The notes: a model not told the origin generated them from the letters alone. 64,000 nucleotides of DNA from Marinirhabdus gelatinilytica (GCF_003353425.1 NZ_QRAO01000001.1:682001-746000); one strand, 5' to 3'; shown: positions 44,733 to 54,666, numbered from the stretch's first letter. Numbers and translations: made by a program.

Positions 44733-45578
44733 CTAGTTGAGTGCTATGTTGTCGATTAACCTAACCTCTCCGGCATAGGCAGCTACAAAGGCACGGTAGG
44801 TAACCTCCTCTTTCTTTTTATTAGCGGTTTTCAGGGTTTTTACATTGGCAATTTCAAAATACTCAAGCTCGAGGTGTTCGTTTTCGGCAAAGGCATTCTT
44901 GGCAAATTGGTTAAGTTCCCCAACAGTCTTATTGCTGAAATCTGCAGCGGTTTTCCGTAAGATTTCAGAAATAAAAACTGCATTCCTGCGCTGTTCTTCG
45001 GTCAACCTTTTGTTGCGGGAGCTCATGGCCAGCCCATCCTCCTCCCGTAAAATAGGGCAGCCAACTATGGTTACTGGAATGTTTTCCAGGACAACAAGTT
45101 TTTTTACTATCTGTAACTGCTGGAAATCTTTTTCGCCAAAGTAAGCTTTGTCTGGCTCTATGATCCTAAATAAGTGGTTGAGTACGGTGGCCACACCATC
45201 AAAATGTCCTTTGCGGTGCTTTCCCTCCATTTCTTCTGCCAGTTTGCCAAAGTCATATTTTTTGGATGTGATCTTTTGGCCATAAATTTCGGAAGCCGAG
45301 GGCGCAAAAATAAAGATATTCTCACTGGTCTTTGCCAAGAGTTTTGTGTCTTCCTCCAAGGTCCGGGGGTATTTATCAAGATCGCCCTCGTTATCAAACT
45401 GTGTAGGGTTTACAAAAATACTCACCACAACAGTGCTATTCTCTTCCAAGGCTTTTTCTACCAGGGAAATATGTCCTTGGTGCAATGCGCCCATGGTTGG
45501 GACAAACCCTATAGCGTTTTCAATGGGTGTAACATGCAACGCTTCTTGCAGTCCTTTGGTAGTGTAGAAAACCTTCAT
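44733..45578 (-). CDS. panC: Pantothenate synthetase PanC
   Basis: 281 residues, full length. ATP-binding [22 protein letters not shown], and GEKDFQQL and [12 protein letters not shown] are present. It joins pantoate and beta-alanine. It is divergent from the glycogen-synthase-like gene across a 265-base gap. Confidence 0.97.
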   Translation of the reverse strand: MKVFYTTKGLQEALHVTPIENAIGFVPTMGALHQGHISLVEKALEENSTVVVSIFVNPTQFDNEGDLDKYPRTLEEDTKLLAKTSENIFIFAPSASEIYGQKITSKKYDFGKLAEEMEGKHRKGHFDGVATVLNHLFRIIEPDKAYFGEKDFQQLQIVKKLVVLENIPVTIVGCPILREEDGLAMSSRNKRLTEEQRRNAVFISEILRKTAADFSNKTVGELNQFAKNAFAENEHLELEYFEIANVKTLKTANKKKEEVTYRAFVAAYAGEVRLIDNIALN

Positions 45579-45669
45579 GAATGGATTGTTAGGGTGTTAA
45601 AAGGAAAATGCCCGTGTAGAATTACATAACTTTTCAATAGGGCTTTCATAATTTTTAGTTAAACACCTG

Positions 45670-45677
45670 CAAAATTA
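45670..45677 (-). promoter_or_regulatory. Candidate -7 element for panC
   Basis: TAATTTTG on the minus strand, 91 bases before the panC start. No clear -33. It is back to back with the promoter for the opposite gene. Confidence 0.4.
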
Positions 45678-45682
45678 AGTTA

Positions 45683-45716
45683 TTGCCCTCTAACTGCATA
45701 AATTTTCGTAATTTTG
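45683..45716 (+). promoter_or_regulatory. Promoter of the glycogen-synthase-like gene
   Basis: TTG (45683-45685), 23-base spacer, TAATTTTG (45709-45716). The leader would be about 125 bases and contains a weak 7-base stem, GAAGATG / CATCTTC. Confidence 0.5.
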
Positions 45717-45843
45717 CGTGTTTTTAATAGCAACATTAAAATCGCTGCTATCGATAACGGCCCTATCCAGTAAATTACTATGATGAAGATGTAGATTTTT
45801 GGGCTTTTCATCTTCTCAAAGAGAAATTAAATATACTATATAA

Positions 45844-46653
45844 ATGAAAGATAAAAGAATCTTGTATGTGTCTTCTGAAGTTGTTCCTTATCTCCCAGAG
45901 ACCGAGATTTCTTCCATGTCGTTTGAAGCACCTAGAATGGTGAACAGCAAAGGCGGGCAGATTAGAATTTTTATGCCCCGTTACGGGAATATTAACGAAC
46001 GTAGGCACCAATTGCACGAAGTAATTCGCCTTTCGGGGATGAACCTCGTGATAAACGATATGGATATGCCCCTAATTATAAAAGTGGCCTCTATCCCAAA
46101 AGAGCGCATGCAGGTTTATTTTATAGATAACGAAGAATATTTCAAAAGAAAGGCAACCTACGCAGACGAAGAAGGAAAACTGTTCCCCGATAACGATGAG
46201 CGTGCCATTTTCTTCGCCAAAGGCGTAATAGAGACCGTGAAAAAACTAAACTGGTCGCCAGATATTATCCACGTACACGGCTGGTTGGCATCTTTCTTGC
46301 CACTTTACCTTCGCACCTATTATAGTAACGAGCCTTTGTTCGAAAACAGTAAAATTGTTACCTCGGTATACAATCAAGGCTTCGAAGGGACGTTAAATGA
46401 GAAGCTGACCGATAAAATTGGTTTCGATGGTGTAGCAGAAGAAAAAATAGCAGCCCTGAAAAAACCAGACTATGTTAACGTGATGAAGGTAGCTTTGGAG
46501 AATAGTGACGCAGCTATTGTAAATTCCGAAGAAATCCCGAAGGCACTTAAAGAACACCTAGATGCCATGGACAAGCCGGTATTGCCTTACCAGAATAACG
46601 AAACCATCGAAGAAGCTTATTTAGATTTTTACCAAAACAAAGTACTGGGATAA
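45844..46653 (+). CDS. Truncated glycogen/starch-synthase-like protein (GT5 N-terminal domain only)
   Basis: 269 residues against about 480 for a full GlgA. The N-terminal Rossmann half is clear (ILYVSSEVVPYL, FMPRYGNINERRHQLHEVI, PDIIHVHGWLASFLPLY), but the protein ends before the C-terminal catalytic domain, and the KTGGL sugar-nucleotide motif near residue 20 is replaced by LPETEI. It cannot be a normal glycogen synthase. It precedes DUF4270 and glmS on the same strand; its role is unknown. Confidence 0.85.
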   Translation: MKDKRILYVSSEVVPYLPETEISSMSFEAPRMVNSKGGQIRIFMPRYGNINERRHQLHEVIRLSGMNLVINDMDMPLIIKVASIPKERMQVYFIDNEEYFKRKATYADEEGKLFPDNDERAIFFAKGVIETVKKLNWSPDIIHVHGWLASFLPLYLRTYYSNEPLFENSKIVTSVYNQGFEGTLNEKLTDKIGFDGVAEEKIAALKKPDYVNVMKVALENSDAAIVNSEEIPKALKEHLDAMDKPVLPYQNNETIEEAYLDFYQNKVLG

Positions 46654-46678
46654 TCCTCAGTATTCCTTAAAGAGCATT

Positions 46679-48250
46679 ATGAAGATAAAGAATCTCTTGC
46701 CAAAGTTTATGGCAATATTGATAGTAATCGTGGTTTTTGCTTCCTGTGAAGAAGACTTTAATACCATAGGATCCGATATCGTGGATCAAAATTTCGATAC
46801 CGAATTATACGACGAAGGAAACGTACTCGCATACAGCAGAAAACTGTTGCCGGTACAAACAAGCGATTTGCCATCCTACCAATTGGGAACCTATACGGAC
46901 CCGGTGTATGGCAAGTCCACCGTTAATCTACTCAGCCAAGTAACCCTTGCCAATACCGATCCAGATTTTGGGGATTGTACCCAATTGGACAGTGTGGTCC
47001 TGTACATCCCTTATTTTACCGAAGAAGAGACAGACAGCGATGGAGTAACAAGCTATACCCTCGATTCGGTGTATGGAAACGAACCAATCTCCATTTCTAT
47101 CTATGAGTCTGGTTTCTTTTTAAGAGATCTAGATCCAGAGGCGAATTTTGAAGAACTACAAAAGTACTATTCCAATCAAGGGCAAACCTTCGATAATTTT
47201 CAGGGGGAACTTATCGCTACAATCGAAGATTTTGTTCCAAGTGGCGAAGCAATAGTCCTTAACGATACAACTTCTTTGGAACCGGGACTGCGAGTACATT
47301 TGCCTGTAGATTTCTTCCAAGAAAAAATATTCGATATGGAGGGTAGTGCCGAGCTCATTAATAATAACAACTTTAGGGAGTATTTCAGGGGGCTATATTT
47401 TAAGGTTGAGAACGTAACTGGAGATGGGAACCTGTTCTCGTTCGACCTCTCAGATGGTGACAACGACATAACTGATGATGCACGCATAAACATGTACTAC
47501 ACCTTTAAGGCGCTAGTAAATCAAACCTGTGAGGAAAACACCGACGACCCTATAGAAACTACAGCCTTACTTAACTTTAATGGAGTTTCTGTAAATACAT
47601 TCCAGAACGAATTGAACCCAGATGTTGCCAGTGCCATTGCAAACCCCAATATAAACGAAGGTGAGGAAAACCTATACGTGCGTGGAGGCGATGGAATCAT
47701 TAGCGTAGTCGAACTCTTTGGCGAAGATCTAGATGGAAACGGAGTAGCAGACCAGTTGGAATTCCTGAGGGATCAAGAGTGGCTCATCAACGAAGCAAAC
47801 CTTATCTTTTACGTAAACCAAGATATTGTTACGGGTGGCGATGCAGAACCTGATAGAATTATTATTTACGACCTTGGAAACGATGCCTTTTTAGCAGATC
47901 TTTCTGTAGATCCCACCTCCAGCAATGAGCCTTTTGAAGCGCTCGTGGACCATTGGGCCCCACTGGAACGAGGAAGTGACGGCAATGGCGAATTTTATAA
48001 GCTCAGGATCACCAACCATATCAACAATCTTATAAATAGGGACTCCACAAATGTCCCCTTGGGTGTGGTGGTTTCGCAAAATGTTACTGAATTTGATTTC
48101 CAAGATCTTGAAAACTCACAAGCCCCAGGCATAGACAATGTGCCAGCTTCTTCAATACTTTCGCATCGTGGAACCGTACTCTATGGGAACAATACCACAA
48201 ACGAAGGTAAAAGGTTGAAGCTCCAGATTTTTTATACAGAACCTAACTAA
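46679..48250 (+). CDS. DUF4270 family lipoprotein
   Basis: 523 residues with a lipobox (FASC, Cys23) and the conserved opening CEEDFNTIGSDIVDQNF. The body is beta-rich (ISIYESGFFLRDLDP, LNDTTSLEPGLRVHLP). DUF4270 proteins are common in Bacteroidota; their function is unknown. It is 25 bases after the GT5-like gene and 12 bases before glmS. Confidence 0.88.
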   Translation: MKIKNLLPKFMAILIVIVVFASCEEDFNTIGSDIVDQNFDTELYDEGNVLAYSRKLLPVQTSDLPSYQLGTYTDPVYGKSTVNLLSQVTLANTDPDFGDCTQLDSVVLYIPYFTEEETDSDGVTSYTLDSVYGNEPISISIYESGFFLRDLDPEANFEELQKYYSNQGQTFDNFQGELIATIEDFVPSGEAIVLNDTTSLEPGLRVHLPVDFFQEKIFDMEGSAELINNNNFREYFRGLYFKVENVTGDGNLFSFDLSDGDNDITDDARINMYYTFKALVNQTCEENTDDPIETTALLNFNGVSVNTFQNELNPDVASAIANPNINEGEENLYVRGGDGIISVVELFGEDLDGNGVADQLEFLRDQEWLINEANLIFYVNQDIVTGGDAEPDRIIIYDLGNDAFLADLSVDPTSSNEPFEALVDHWAPLERGSDGNGEFYKLRITNHINNLINRDSTNVPLGVVVSQNVTEFDFQDLENSQAPGIDNVPASSILSHRGTVLYGNNTTNEGKRLKLQIFYTEPN

Positions 48251-48262
48251 AATACAGAACTC

Positions 48263-50110
48263 ATGTGCGGAATCGTAGGCTATATTGGTAAAAGAGAGGC
48301 ATACCCTATCATTATCAATGGACTAAAACGTTTAGAATACCGTGGATACGATAGTGCGGGTATTGCACTTTTTGATGGTACCCAGATTCAGTTGAGCAAG
48401 ACACAGGGAAAAGTTTCAGACCTCGAGAAACGCGTTTCCCAAGAAATTGAAACCAAAGGTAGCCTAGGTATTGGCCACACCCGTTGGGCCACACACGGAG
48501 TTCCCAACGATGTGAACTCACACCCACATTATAGCAATAGTGGAGATTTGGTAATAATACACAACGGTATTATTGAGAATTACGCCTCTATTAAAAAGGA
48601 GCTCATTAACCGTGGCTACACCTTTAAGAGCGATACCGACACCGAAGTACTGGTAAACCTAATAGAAGAAATAAAAAAGCAAGAAAACGTAAAACTGGGA
48701 AAAGCAGTACAAATTGCACTTAACCAGGTGGTAGGAGCGTATGCCATTGCACTTTTTGATAAAAATAAACCCGACGAAATTGTGGTTGCCAAATTGGGTA
48801 GCCCTCTCGCCATTGGTATAGGCGATGACGAGTTTTTCGTAGCTAGTGACGCCACTCCCTTTATAGAGTTTACCAACAACGCTATATATCTTGAAGATGA
48901 AGAAATGGCCATAGTGCGCCGTGGTAGGGATGTTAAGGTGCGCAAGATAAAAAGTGATAATGTAGTAGATCCCTACGTGCAGGAGCTGCAACTGAATATA
49001 GAACAGATTGAAAAAGGAGGGTACGACCATTTTATGCTGAAGGAAATCTACGAGCAGCCTTCCGTAATAAAAGATACCTATCGTGGCCGCTTGTTGGCAG
49101 ATAAAGGCATCGTGAAATTAGGCGGACTTGAGGATTATATTAAAAAATTCACCAACGCCAACCGTATCATAATCGTTGCCTGCGGTACCTCTTGGCACGC
49201 AGGATTGGTGGCCGAATATATCTTTGAAGACTTGGCAAGAATCCCTGTTGAGGTAGAATATGCTTCAGAATTTAGATACCGAAACCCGATCATAACCGAA
49301 AAAGATGTGGTAATTGCCATTTCTCAAAGTGGTGAAACGGCAGATACACTTGCAGCCATAAAATTGGCAAAGGAAAAAGGAGCCTTTGTATATGGTGTTT
49401 GCAACGTAGTAGGTTCTACGATTTCTAGAGAAACACATTCCGGGACATATACGCACGCCGGTCCAGAGATTGGGGTAGCATCTACCAAGGCATTTACAAC
49501 GCAGATTACGGTACTTATGATGATTGCGTTGCGCTTGGCAAAAGCAAAAGGAACTATATCCCAGCGGGATTATATGGAACACTTGCAGGAATTGGATACC
49601 ATTCCAAACAAAGTTGAAGAAGCCCTTAGCGGGGATGAAAAGATTAAAGAAATTGCAGCAAAATATAAAGATGCTGCCAACTTTCTATACCTTGGGAGAG
49701 GGTATAATTTCCCGGTTGCATTGGAAGGAGCTCTCAAACTTAAAGAGATTTCTTACATTCACGCTGAAGGTTACCCAGCTGCCGAAATGAAACACGGTCC
49801 CATTGCCCTTATCGATGAGCAGATGCCCGTTGTAGTAATTGCGGTAAACAGCAATCACTATGAAAAAGTAGTGAGTAATATCGAGGAAATTAAAGCTCGA
49901 AAAGGAAAAATTATCGCAGTGGTAACCGAAGGTGATACCCAGGTAAAGGAACTGGCAGATTATATCATGGAAGTCCCAAAAACTCCAGAGAGCTTGAGTC
50001 CGTTAGTGACCACAATCCCATTACAACTACTATCCTACCACATTGCGGTTATGCTGGACAAAAATGTAGACCAGCCTAGAAACCTAGCAAAATCTGTTAC
50101 TGTAGAGTAA
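48263..50110 (+). CDS. glmS: Glutamine-fructose-6-phosphate aminotransferase GlmS
   Basis: 615 residues. The N-terminal Cys2 (MCGIVGYIG) is the glutaminase nucleophile, followed by HTRWATHG and two SIS domains (SQSGETADT; RGYNFPVALEGALKLKEISY). It makes glucosamine-6-phosphate for peptidoglycan and lipid A. I see no glmS-ribozyme-like leader; the upstream gap is only 12 bases. Confidence 0.97.
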   Translation: MCGIVGYIGKREAYPIIINGLKRLEYRGYDSAGIALFDGTQIQLSKTQGKVSDLEKRVSQEIETKGSLGIGHTRWATHGVPNDVNSHPHYSNSGDLVIIHNGIIENYASIKKELINRGYTFKSDTDTEVLVNLIEEIKKQENVKLGKAVQIALNQVVGAYAIALFDKNKPDEIVVAKLGSPLAIGIGDDEFFVASDATPFIEFTNNAIYLEDEEMAIVRRGRDVKVRKIKSDNVVDPYVQELQLNIEQIEKGGYDHFMLKEIYEQPSVIKDTYRGRLLADKGIVKLGGLEDYIKKFTNANRIIIVACGTSWHAGLVAEYIFEDLARIPVEVEYASEFRYRNPIITEKDVVIAISQSGETADTLAAIKLAKEKGAFVYGVCNVVGSTISRETHSGTYTHAGPEIGVASTKAFTTQITVLMMIALRLAKAKGTISQRDYMEHLQELDTIPNKVEEALSGDEKIKEIAAKYKDAANFLYLGRGYNFPVALEGALKLKEISYIHAEGYPAAEMKHGPIALIDEQMPVVVIAVNSNHYEKVVSNIEEIKARKGKIIAVVTEGDTQVKELADYIMEVPKTPESLSPLVTTIPLQLLSYHIAVMLDKNVDQPRNLAKSVTVE

Positions 50111-50126
50111 TTTTTTATCCTTACAT

Positions 50127-50170
50127 TTAGTTTAGCGCTTTGTTCTCGACAAACAAACAACCTAAACTAA
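50127..50170 (+). promoter_or_regulatory. Long inverted repeat in the leader of the permease gene
   Basis: TTAGTTTAG (50127-50135) and CTAAACTAA (50162-50170) are perfect 9-base arms. Inside them TTTGT / ACAAA forms a second short stem. As RNA this gives a two-tier hairpin ending five bases before the ATG. It may block or regulate translation, or be a DNA operator. Confidence 0.5.
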
Positions 50171-50175
50171 CTCTT

Positions 50176-51438
50176 ATGGGTAAAGAAAAATTTGGTCTCA
50201 ACGCTACTTGGTCCATGGCTGTAGGTGGTATGGTAGGTGGAGGCATCTTCTCTGTTCTTGGGGTAGTTATCATGATGGCCGGTCAATGGGCCTGGTTAAG
50301 TTTTATCCTTGCGGGAGGTATTGCCTTAATTTCGGCACACAGTTACAATCAACTTTCCTTAATGTATAAAAAAGGAGGAGGGGCATTTTTGTTTTTGAAC
50401 GAGATTGGCTATAAAGGAACTGCTGCAAGCCTTTCATGGATTCTTATTCTTGGTTATATCCTTACACTTTCGGTATATGCATTTACATTTGGCGAATATG
50501 TAGCCCATATTATAAATTTTGGGGCCTGGTTACCTCGTGTATTGTCTGTGTTGGTGATTGTGGGATTAGCCCTTGTAAACTTGCGAGGTGCAGGAAACGC
50601 TGCAAAGATTGAAATTATAACCGTATGGGGAAAAGTGTTGGTGCTTGGTGCCTTGGCCATATTCGGGATTTGTATGTGGCAGCCCGAACAATTAACAGAG
50701 GGAATTGAAACAATGTCGTGGCATAGGGCCATTGTGGGTGCCGCTACTATTTTTGTTGCGTATGAAGGGTTTCAACTACTATCGTATGACTATAAAGACA
50801 TAAAAAAACCATCAAAAACATTGCCTAGGGCTACTATTAGTGCAGTGTTGGCGGTCATGCTAATTTACGTGCTTGTATCCTTGGGCGCCACTATGTTGGT
50901 GGGGGCGGAGACATTGGTTCAGAAAAAGGAAATTGCACTCTCTGTGGCAGGAGAAAAAGCCTTTGGAATAGCGGGGTTGATTATTGTAACCATTGCGGCA
51001 GCCTTTTCTACGGGTTCGGCAATAAACGCTACCATGTTTTCTACCGCAAGGTTAATAGAATCTGTTGCCAATCAAGATGATTTGCCCAAAAAGCTATCCA
51101 AAGAAAATAAAGCAATGGTTCCTGCAAATGCCATCTGGGTAGTTTCGGCTTTTGCCATGCTACTTGCGGTAATCGGTTCCTTGGAGGTGTTGGTAGATGC
51201 GGCAAGCTTGATATTTTTAATCACCTTTGGAATCGTAAATGTCCTTGCTTACAAGGAGAGTTGCCGGTTTAAGTGGGTGAGTGTCTTGGGAGCCCTGGGT
51301 TGTGGTATTGCTATAGTTCTTTCGGTAATTGAGCAAATAAAACATAACCCAATTCCCTTATTTGTTTTTGTGGGATTGGTAGTGTTGGCATTCGTGTTAC
51401 GACCTTTCTTGTTAAAACAGATTTGTAAAAACAGGTAG
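50176..51438 (+). CDS. APC-family amino acid permease
   Basis: 420 residues from the ATG at 50176; a TTG at 50140 would add 12 residues but would run through the inverted repeat. About 12 hydrophobic helices; the first carries GGMVGGGIFSVLGV, the unwound-helix glycine motif of APC transporters, and YEGFQLLSYDYKDI is the loop after helix 6. The substrate is not readable. Confidence 0.88.
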   Translation: MGKEKFGLNATWSMAVGGMVGGGIFSVLGVVIMMAGQWAWLSFILAGGIALISAHSYNQLSLMYKKGGGAFLFLNEIGYKGTAASLSWILILGYILTLSVYAFTFGEYVAHIINFGAWLPRVLSVLVIVGLALVNLRGAGNAAKIEIITVWGKVLVLGALAIFGICMWQPEQLTEGIETMSWHRAIVGAATIFVAYEGFQLLSYDYKDIKKPSKTLPRATISAVLAVMLIYVLVSLGATMLVGAETLVQKKEIALSVAGEKAFGIAGLIIVTIAAAFSTGSAINATMFSTARLIESVANQDDLPKKLSKENKAMVPANAIWVVSAFAMLLAVIGSLEVLVDAASLIFLITFGIVNVLAYKESCRFKWVSVLGALGCGIAIVLSVIEQIKHNPIPLFVFVGLVVLAFVLRPFLLKQICKNR

Positions 51439-51461
51439 TCCTTCGGAAAGAACTTTTACCT

Positions 51462-51469
51462 TATTTTTG
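51462..51469 (+). promoter_or_regulatory. -7 element of the sulfotransferase-like gene, four bases before the start codon
   Basis: TATTTTTG, a perfect TAnnTTTG, with exactly four bases to the GTG at 51474. No clear -33 TTG at standard spacing. The geometry equals that at panD, bioF and bioD. Confidence 0.55.
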
Positions 51470-51473
51470 ACAG

Positions 51474-52196
51474 GTGAAAGTAATCAACCTTATTTCAGGT
51501 CCGCGGAATCTTTCCACGGCAGTTATGTACAGTTTTGCACAACGTGACGATAGTATTGTGCTGGACGAGCCTTTTTACGGATATTATCTTTCAGCAGAAA
51601 AAAACCGTCCCGGGCATCCTTCAGAAAAAGAAATTATGGGCACGATGCAACTTTCAGAAAAAAAAGTGGTGCAACACATTGAGGCACTCGCAAAGGATAA
51701 GCACACTTTTGTAAAGGGAATGGCACACCACTACCTTTCAAAAAGACCAGATTTTATTCTGCAATGGAACAATGTCATCTTGATTCGTCACCCAGAAAAA
51801 CTCTTGGCCTCCTTTTCAAAAGTCATAGAAAACCCCACCATTGATGATATTGGGATTATAAAAGCTTCGGAAATTTTTACATACCTTAAAACGGAAGGAA
51901 AAACACCCCTCGTTATAGACAGCGACGAATTGTTGAAAGATCCTTCAGCCTATTTAAAAAAAATATGCCAAAGAGTACAGCTCCCATTTACCGAAACCAT
52001 GCTTTCGTGGAACAAAGGTGGTATAGCCCAAGATGGTGTCTGGGCAAAGCACTGGTACAAAAATGTTCACGATTCCACAGGATTTGCCTTGCAAAAAACG
52101 AGCAGCCAACCCATGCCCAATAGATTGCGGCCCGTTTTGGAAAAAGCGTTGCCGTTTTATAACATCCTTAAAAACGAAATAGTAACCAATGATTGA
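51474..52196 (+). CDS. Sulfotransferase-like protein
   Basis: 240 residues from a GTG at 51474. The N-terminal SGPRNLSTAVMYSFAQR is a phosphosulfate-binding loop and LIRHPEKLLASFSK the second PAPS contact. The substrate is unknown. Its stop overlaps the start of the class IV aminotransferase gene. In plants and some animals I recall the same two domains as one fusion protein, which supports joint function. Confidence 0.82.
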   Translation: MKVINLISGPRNLSTAVMYSFAQRDDSIVLDEPFYGYYLSAEKNRPGHPSEKEIMGTMQLSEKKVVQHIEALAKDKHTFVKGMAHHYLSKRPDFILQWNNVILIRHPEKLLASFSKVIENPTIDDIGIIKASEIFTYLKTEGKTPLVIDSDELLKDPSAYLKKICQRVQLPFTETMLSWNKGGIAQDGVWAKHWYKNVHDSTGFALQKTSSQPMPNRLRPVLEKALPFYNILKNEIVTND

Positions 52197-53125
52197 GTCG
52201 TACGTCGTCTAGTCTTAAGTCACAAAAAATGCTACAAACATCAGACCCCAGAAACAAGAATATTAAAGTATATGTAAACGATGGGTTGTACCCTCGGGAT
52301 GAAGCGAAAGTTTCTGTTTTCGATAGTTCGGTACAGGGCGGTGATGCCGTTTGGGAAGGCTTGCGCGTATACCCTGAAGGCATTGTATGTTTGGACAAAC
52401 ACTTAACACGTTTACATGAAAGTGCCAAGACCCTAGCATTTACAGATATCCCGAGCAAAGCTGAAATCAAAAAGGCCATACAAATGACATTGGATGCCAA
52501 TGGAATGGACAACGAGACCCACATTCGCCTTACCCTTACCCGTGGCGAGAAAATAACCAGTGGCATGGACCCACGGTTGAACCAGAGCGGTAGTTGCCTC
52601 ATAGTCCTGGCCGAGTGGAAACCCTTGGTGTACGATAACAATAGTGGTATAAAGGTGCTGAGCACCAGCCAGCGCCGTAATGCCCCACAATATCTGGACA
52701 GCAAGATCCATCACAACAATCTGCTCAATAACATCATTGCCAAGATACAGGCCAATGTGGCCGGGAAAGATGCCGGCCTTATGTTGGACGACCGTAGCTT
52801 TGTGGCCGAACTGAACGGCAGCAACCTCTTTATGGTAAAGAACGGAAAAATATATACTCCCTATGCCCACGCCTGTCTTCCTGGCATTACCCGAAGTACG
52901 GTGATAGAGTTATGCAAAAAAAGCAATATCGAAATACATGAACAGGACATCACCCTCTCACAACTGTACAATGCCGATGGGGTTTTTGCAACCGGAACTA
53001 TGGGCGAGCTCACACCGGTTGTGGAGATTGATGGGCGGGAGATTCCTAAAGGCGACTCCTTGCAGCGTAAAATGCTACAGTTGTTCTCTAGAAATATTAG
53101 GTCATATTGTGAGACCTTGGCATAA
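52193..53125 (+). CDS. Class IV PLP-dependent aminotransferase (branched-chain / D-amino-acid type)
   Basis: 310 residues from a TTG at 52193 that overlaps the previous stop; an ATG at 52229 gives 298 and is equally likely. Fold-type IV features: VNDGLYPRDEAKVSVFDSSV, a PLP-lysine region (YLDSKIHHNN) and the C-terminal FATGTMGELTPVVEIDGR. The substrate is unknown. It forms a coupled pair with the sulfotransferase-like gene. Confidence 0.87.
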   Translation: MSRTSSSLKSQKMLQTSDPRNKNIKVYVNDGLYPRDEAKVSVFDSSVQGGDAVWEGLRVYPEGIVCLDKHLTRLHESAKTLAFTDIPSKAEIKKAIQMTLDANGMDNETHIRLTLTRGEKITSGMDPRLNQSGSCLIVLAEWKPLVYDNNSGIKVLSTSQRRNAPQYLDSKIHHNNLLNNIIAKIQANVAGKDAGLMLDDRSFVAELNGSNLFMVKNGKIYTPYAHACLPGITRSTVIELCKKSNIEIHEQDITLSQLYNADGVFATGTMGELTPVVEIDGREIPKGDSLQRKMLQLFSRNIRSYCETLA

Positions 53126-53159
53126 AAAACAGTATTTTTAGCCTTCAATAAAAATTGTT

Positions 53160-54599
53160 ATGAAAAAACTACTACTCGCTCTACTTTTTGTAGGCACATT
53201 ATCCTTTGCCCAAACCCCTTGCGAAAATGGAATGGCTGGAAGCTTCCCCTGCGAAGATTACGAATTGCTCTCCAACATCCCATTATCTACCTTCGATGCG
53301 AATTCCTCAAGCGATTCTTGGGGCTGGACGGACCCACAGGACGGTAAGGAATATGCTATAATAGGGTTGAGGAATGGTTCTGGATATGTAGATATCTCGG
53401 ACCCGCTAAACCCTATTTATTTAGGAAAATTAGTATCGCCAATGCTGGATGAGTTCTGGGGGAACTGGCACGACGTAAAGGTGTATAACAACCACGCATA
53501 TATTGTAAGTGAAATAAGTGGTCATGGCATGCAAATATTTGACCTTACCAAATTGAGGGATGTGACAAATCCACCAGTGCAGTTTCAGGACGATGGCGTG
53601 TACAATTTCGCAGGAGGTTCTGCCCATAATATTGCTATAAATGAAGAAAGTGGCTATGCGTACCTAGTTGGAGGTAACGATTATAATGGCGGTCCTTATT
53701 TTGTGAACATCCAAGATCCTGTAAACCCTATTGATGAGGGAGGTTACAGTGGCGATGGGTATACGCACGATGCGCAAATTGTAAACTATACGGGACCAGA
53801 TCCCGACCATCAAGGGAAAGAGATCTTTGTAGGTAGCAACGAGGATAGAGTTGTTTTTTTAGATGTCTCAAATAAAGCAAACCCCCAAAATATCTCATCG
53901 ATATCCTATAGCAATGTGGAGTATACACACCAGGGCTGGTTTACCGAGGACCAAAGATATTTTGTGGTGACCGACGAACTTGATGAGGTTTTTAACGGAA
54001 ATGATCTGCGTTTAATAATAATAGATGCAACAGACCTTGACAACCCTGTGGAGCACATGCAATATATAGGTGAGACTACTGCGACAGACCATAATGTGTA
54101 TGTAAAAGGGGACAAAATCTATATTGCAGCATATAGCGGAGGATTGCGTGTTCTGGACATTAGCGACATAGACAACAAAAATATAACCGAAATAGGCTTT
54201 TTTGACACTTGGCCAGCTGACGACAATGCAAGTGCATCCATTGGAGACCCGGGCGCGTGGAATGTATATCCGTTTTTTGAAAGTGGAAATTTAATCATCA
54301 GCAACTTTTCAGACAATGGGGGATTGTTCGTGGTTCGTGAGAGCGGCACGCTATCAGTTTCAGAAAACGAGCTTCAGGAAATAACGGTATCTCCCAACCC
54401 AAGTAATGGTATCGTTACCTTTACGAGCGCGAACAGTGAAATTGAAAGTATTATGCTGTACGACATAACGGGAAAAGAGCTACAAGGTTTTGAAGAATTG
54501 AGCGGCCTCACTACACAAATAGATATATCCACCTTGGCGAGTGGGATGTACGTGGCGCGAATCAATGGAACTACATCGGTACGATTGCTGAAGAAATAG
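53160..54599 (+). CDS. LVIVD-repeat choice-of-anchor B protein with T9SS sorting tail
   Basis: 479 residues. Signal peptide 1-17 (MKKLLLALLFVGTLSFA). The middle is a beta-propeller-like array with repeats of the type YVDISDPLNPIYLG and VRVLDISDIDN (LVIVD). The last ~80 residues, from VSPNPSNGIVTFTS to VRLLKK, are a type A T9SS sorting domain, so the protein is secreted and surface-attached. A terminator follows. Function unknown. Confidence 0.9.
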   Translation: MKKLLLALLFVGTLSFAQTPCENGMAGSFPCEDYELLSNIPLSTFDANSSSDSWGWTDPQDGKEYAIIGLRNGSGYVDISDPLNPIYLGKLVSPMLDEFWGNWHDVKVYNNHAYIVSEISGHGMQIFDLTKLRDVTNPPVQFQDDGVYNFAGGSAHNIAINEESGYAYLVGGNDYNGGPYFVNIQDPVNPIDEGGYSGDGYTHDAQIVNYTGPDPDHQGKEIFVGSNEDRVVFLDVSNKANPQNISSISYSNVEYTHQGWFTEDQRYFVVTDELDEVFNGNDLRLIIIDATDLDNPVEHMQYIGETTATDHNVYVKGDKIYIAAYSGGLRVLDISDIDNKNITEIGFFDTWPADDNASASIGDPGAWNVYPFFESGNLIISNFSDNGGLFVVRESGTLSVSENELQEITVSPNPSNGIVTFTSANSEIESIMLYDITGKELQGFEELSGLTTQIDISTLASGMYVARINGTTSVRLLKK

Positions 54600-54621
54600 T
54601 CTTTCCGAAAAAAATATATTG

Positions 54622-54666
54622 AGACCTGTCTTGCCGTTAAAGCTTGGCAGGTCTTTCTGTTTTTTT
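54622..54666 (+). terminator. Intrinsic terminator
   Basis: AGACCTGTC (54622-54630) pairs with GGCAGGTCT (54646-54654) with one wobble, followed by a T-rich run to 54666. It is the first feature of the 326-base gap 54600-54925, which then holds repeat copy B and the atpD promoter. Confidence 0.7.

Noticed and set aside
45784-45830. Possible regulatory hairpin in the leader of the GT5-like gene
   Set aside because: Only seven pairs with a 17-base loop in AT-rich sequence; too weak to call.
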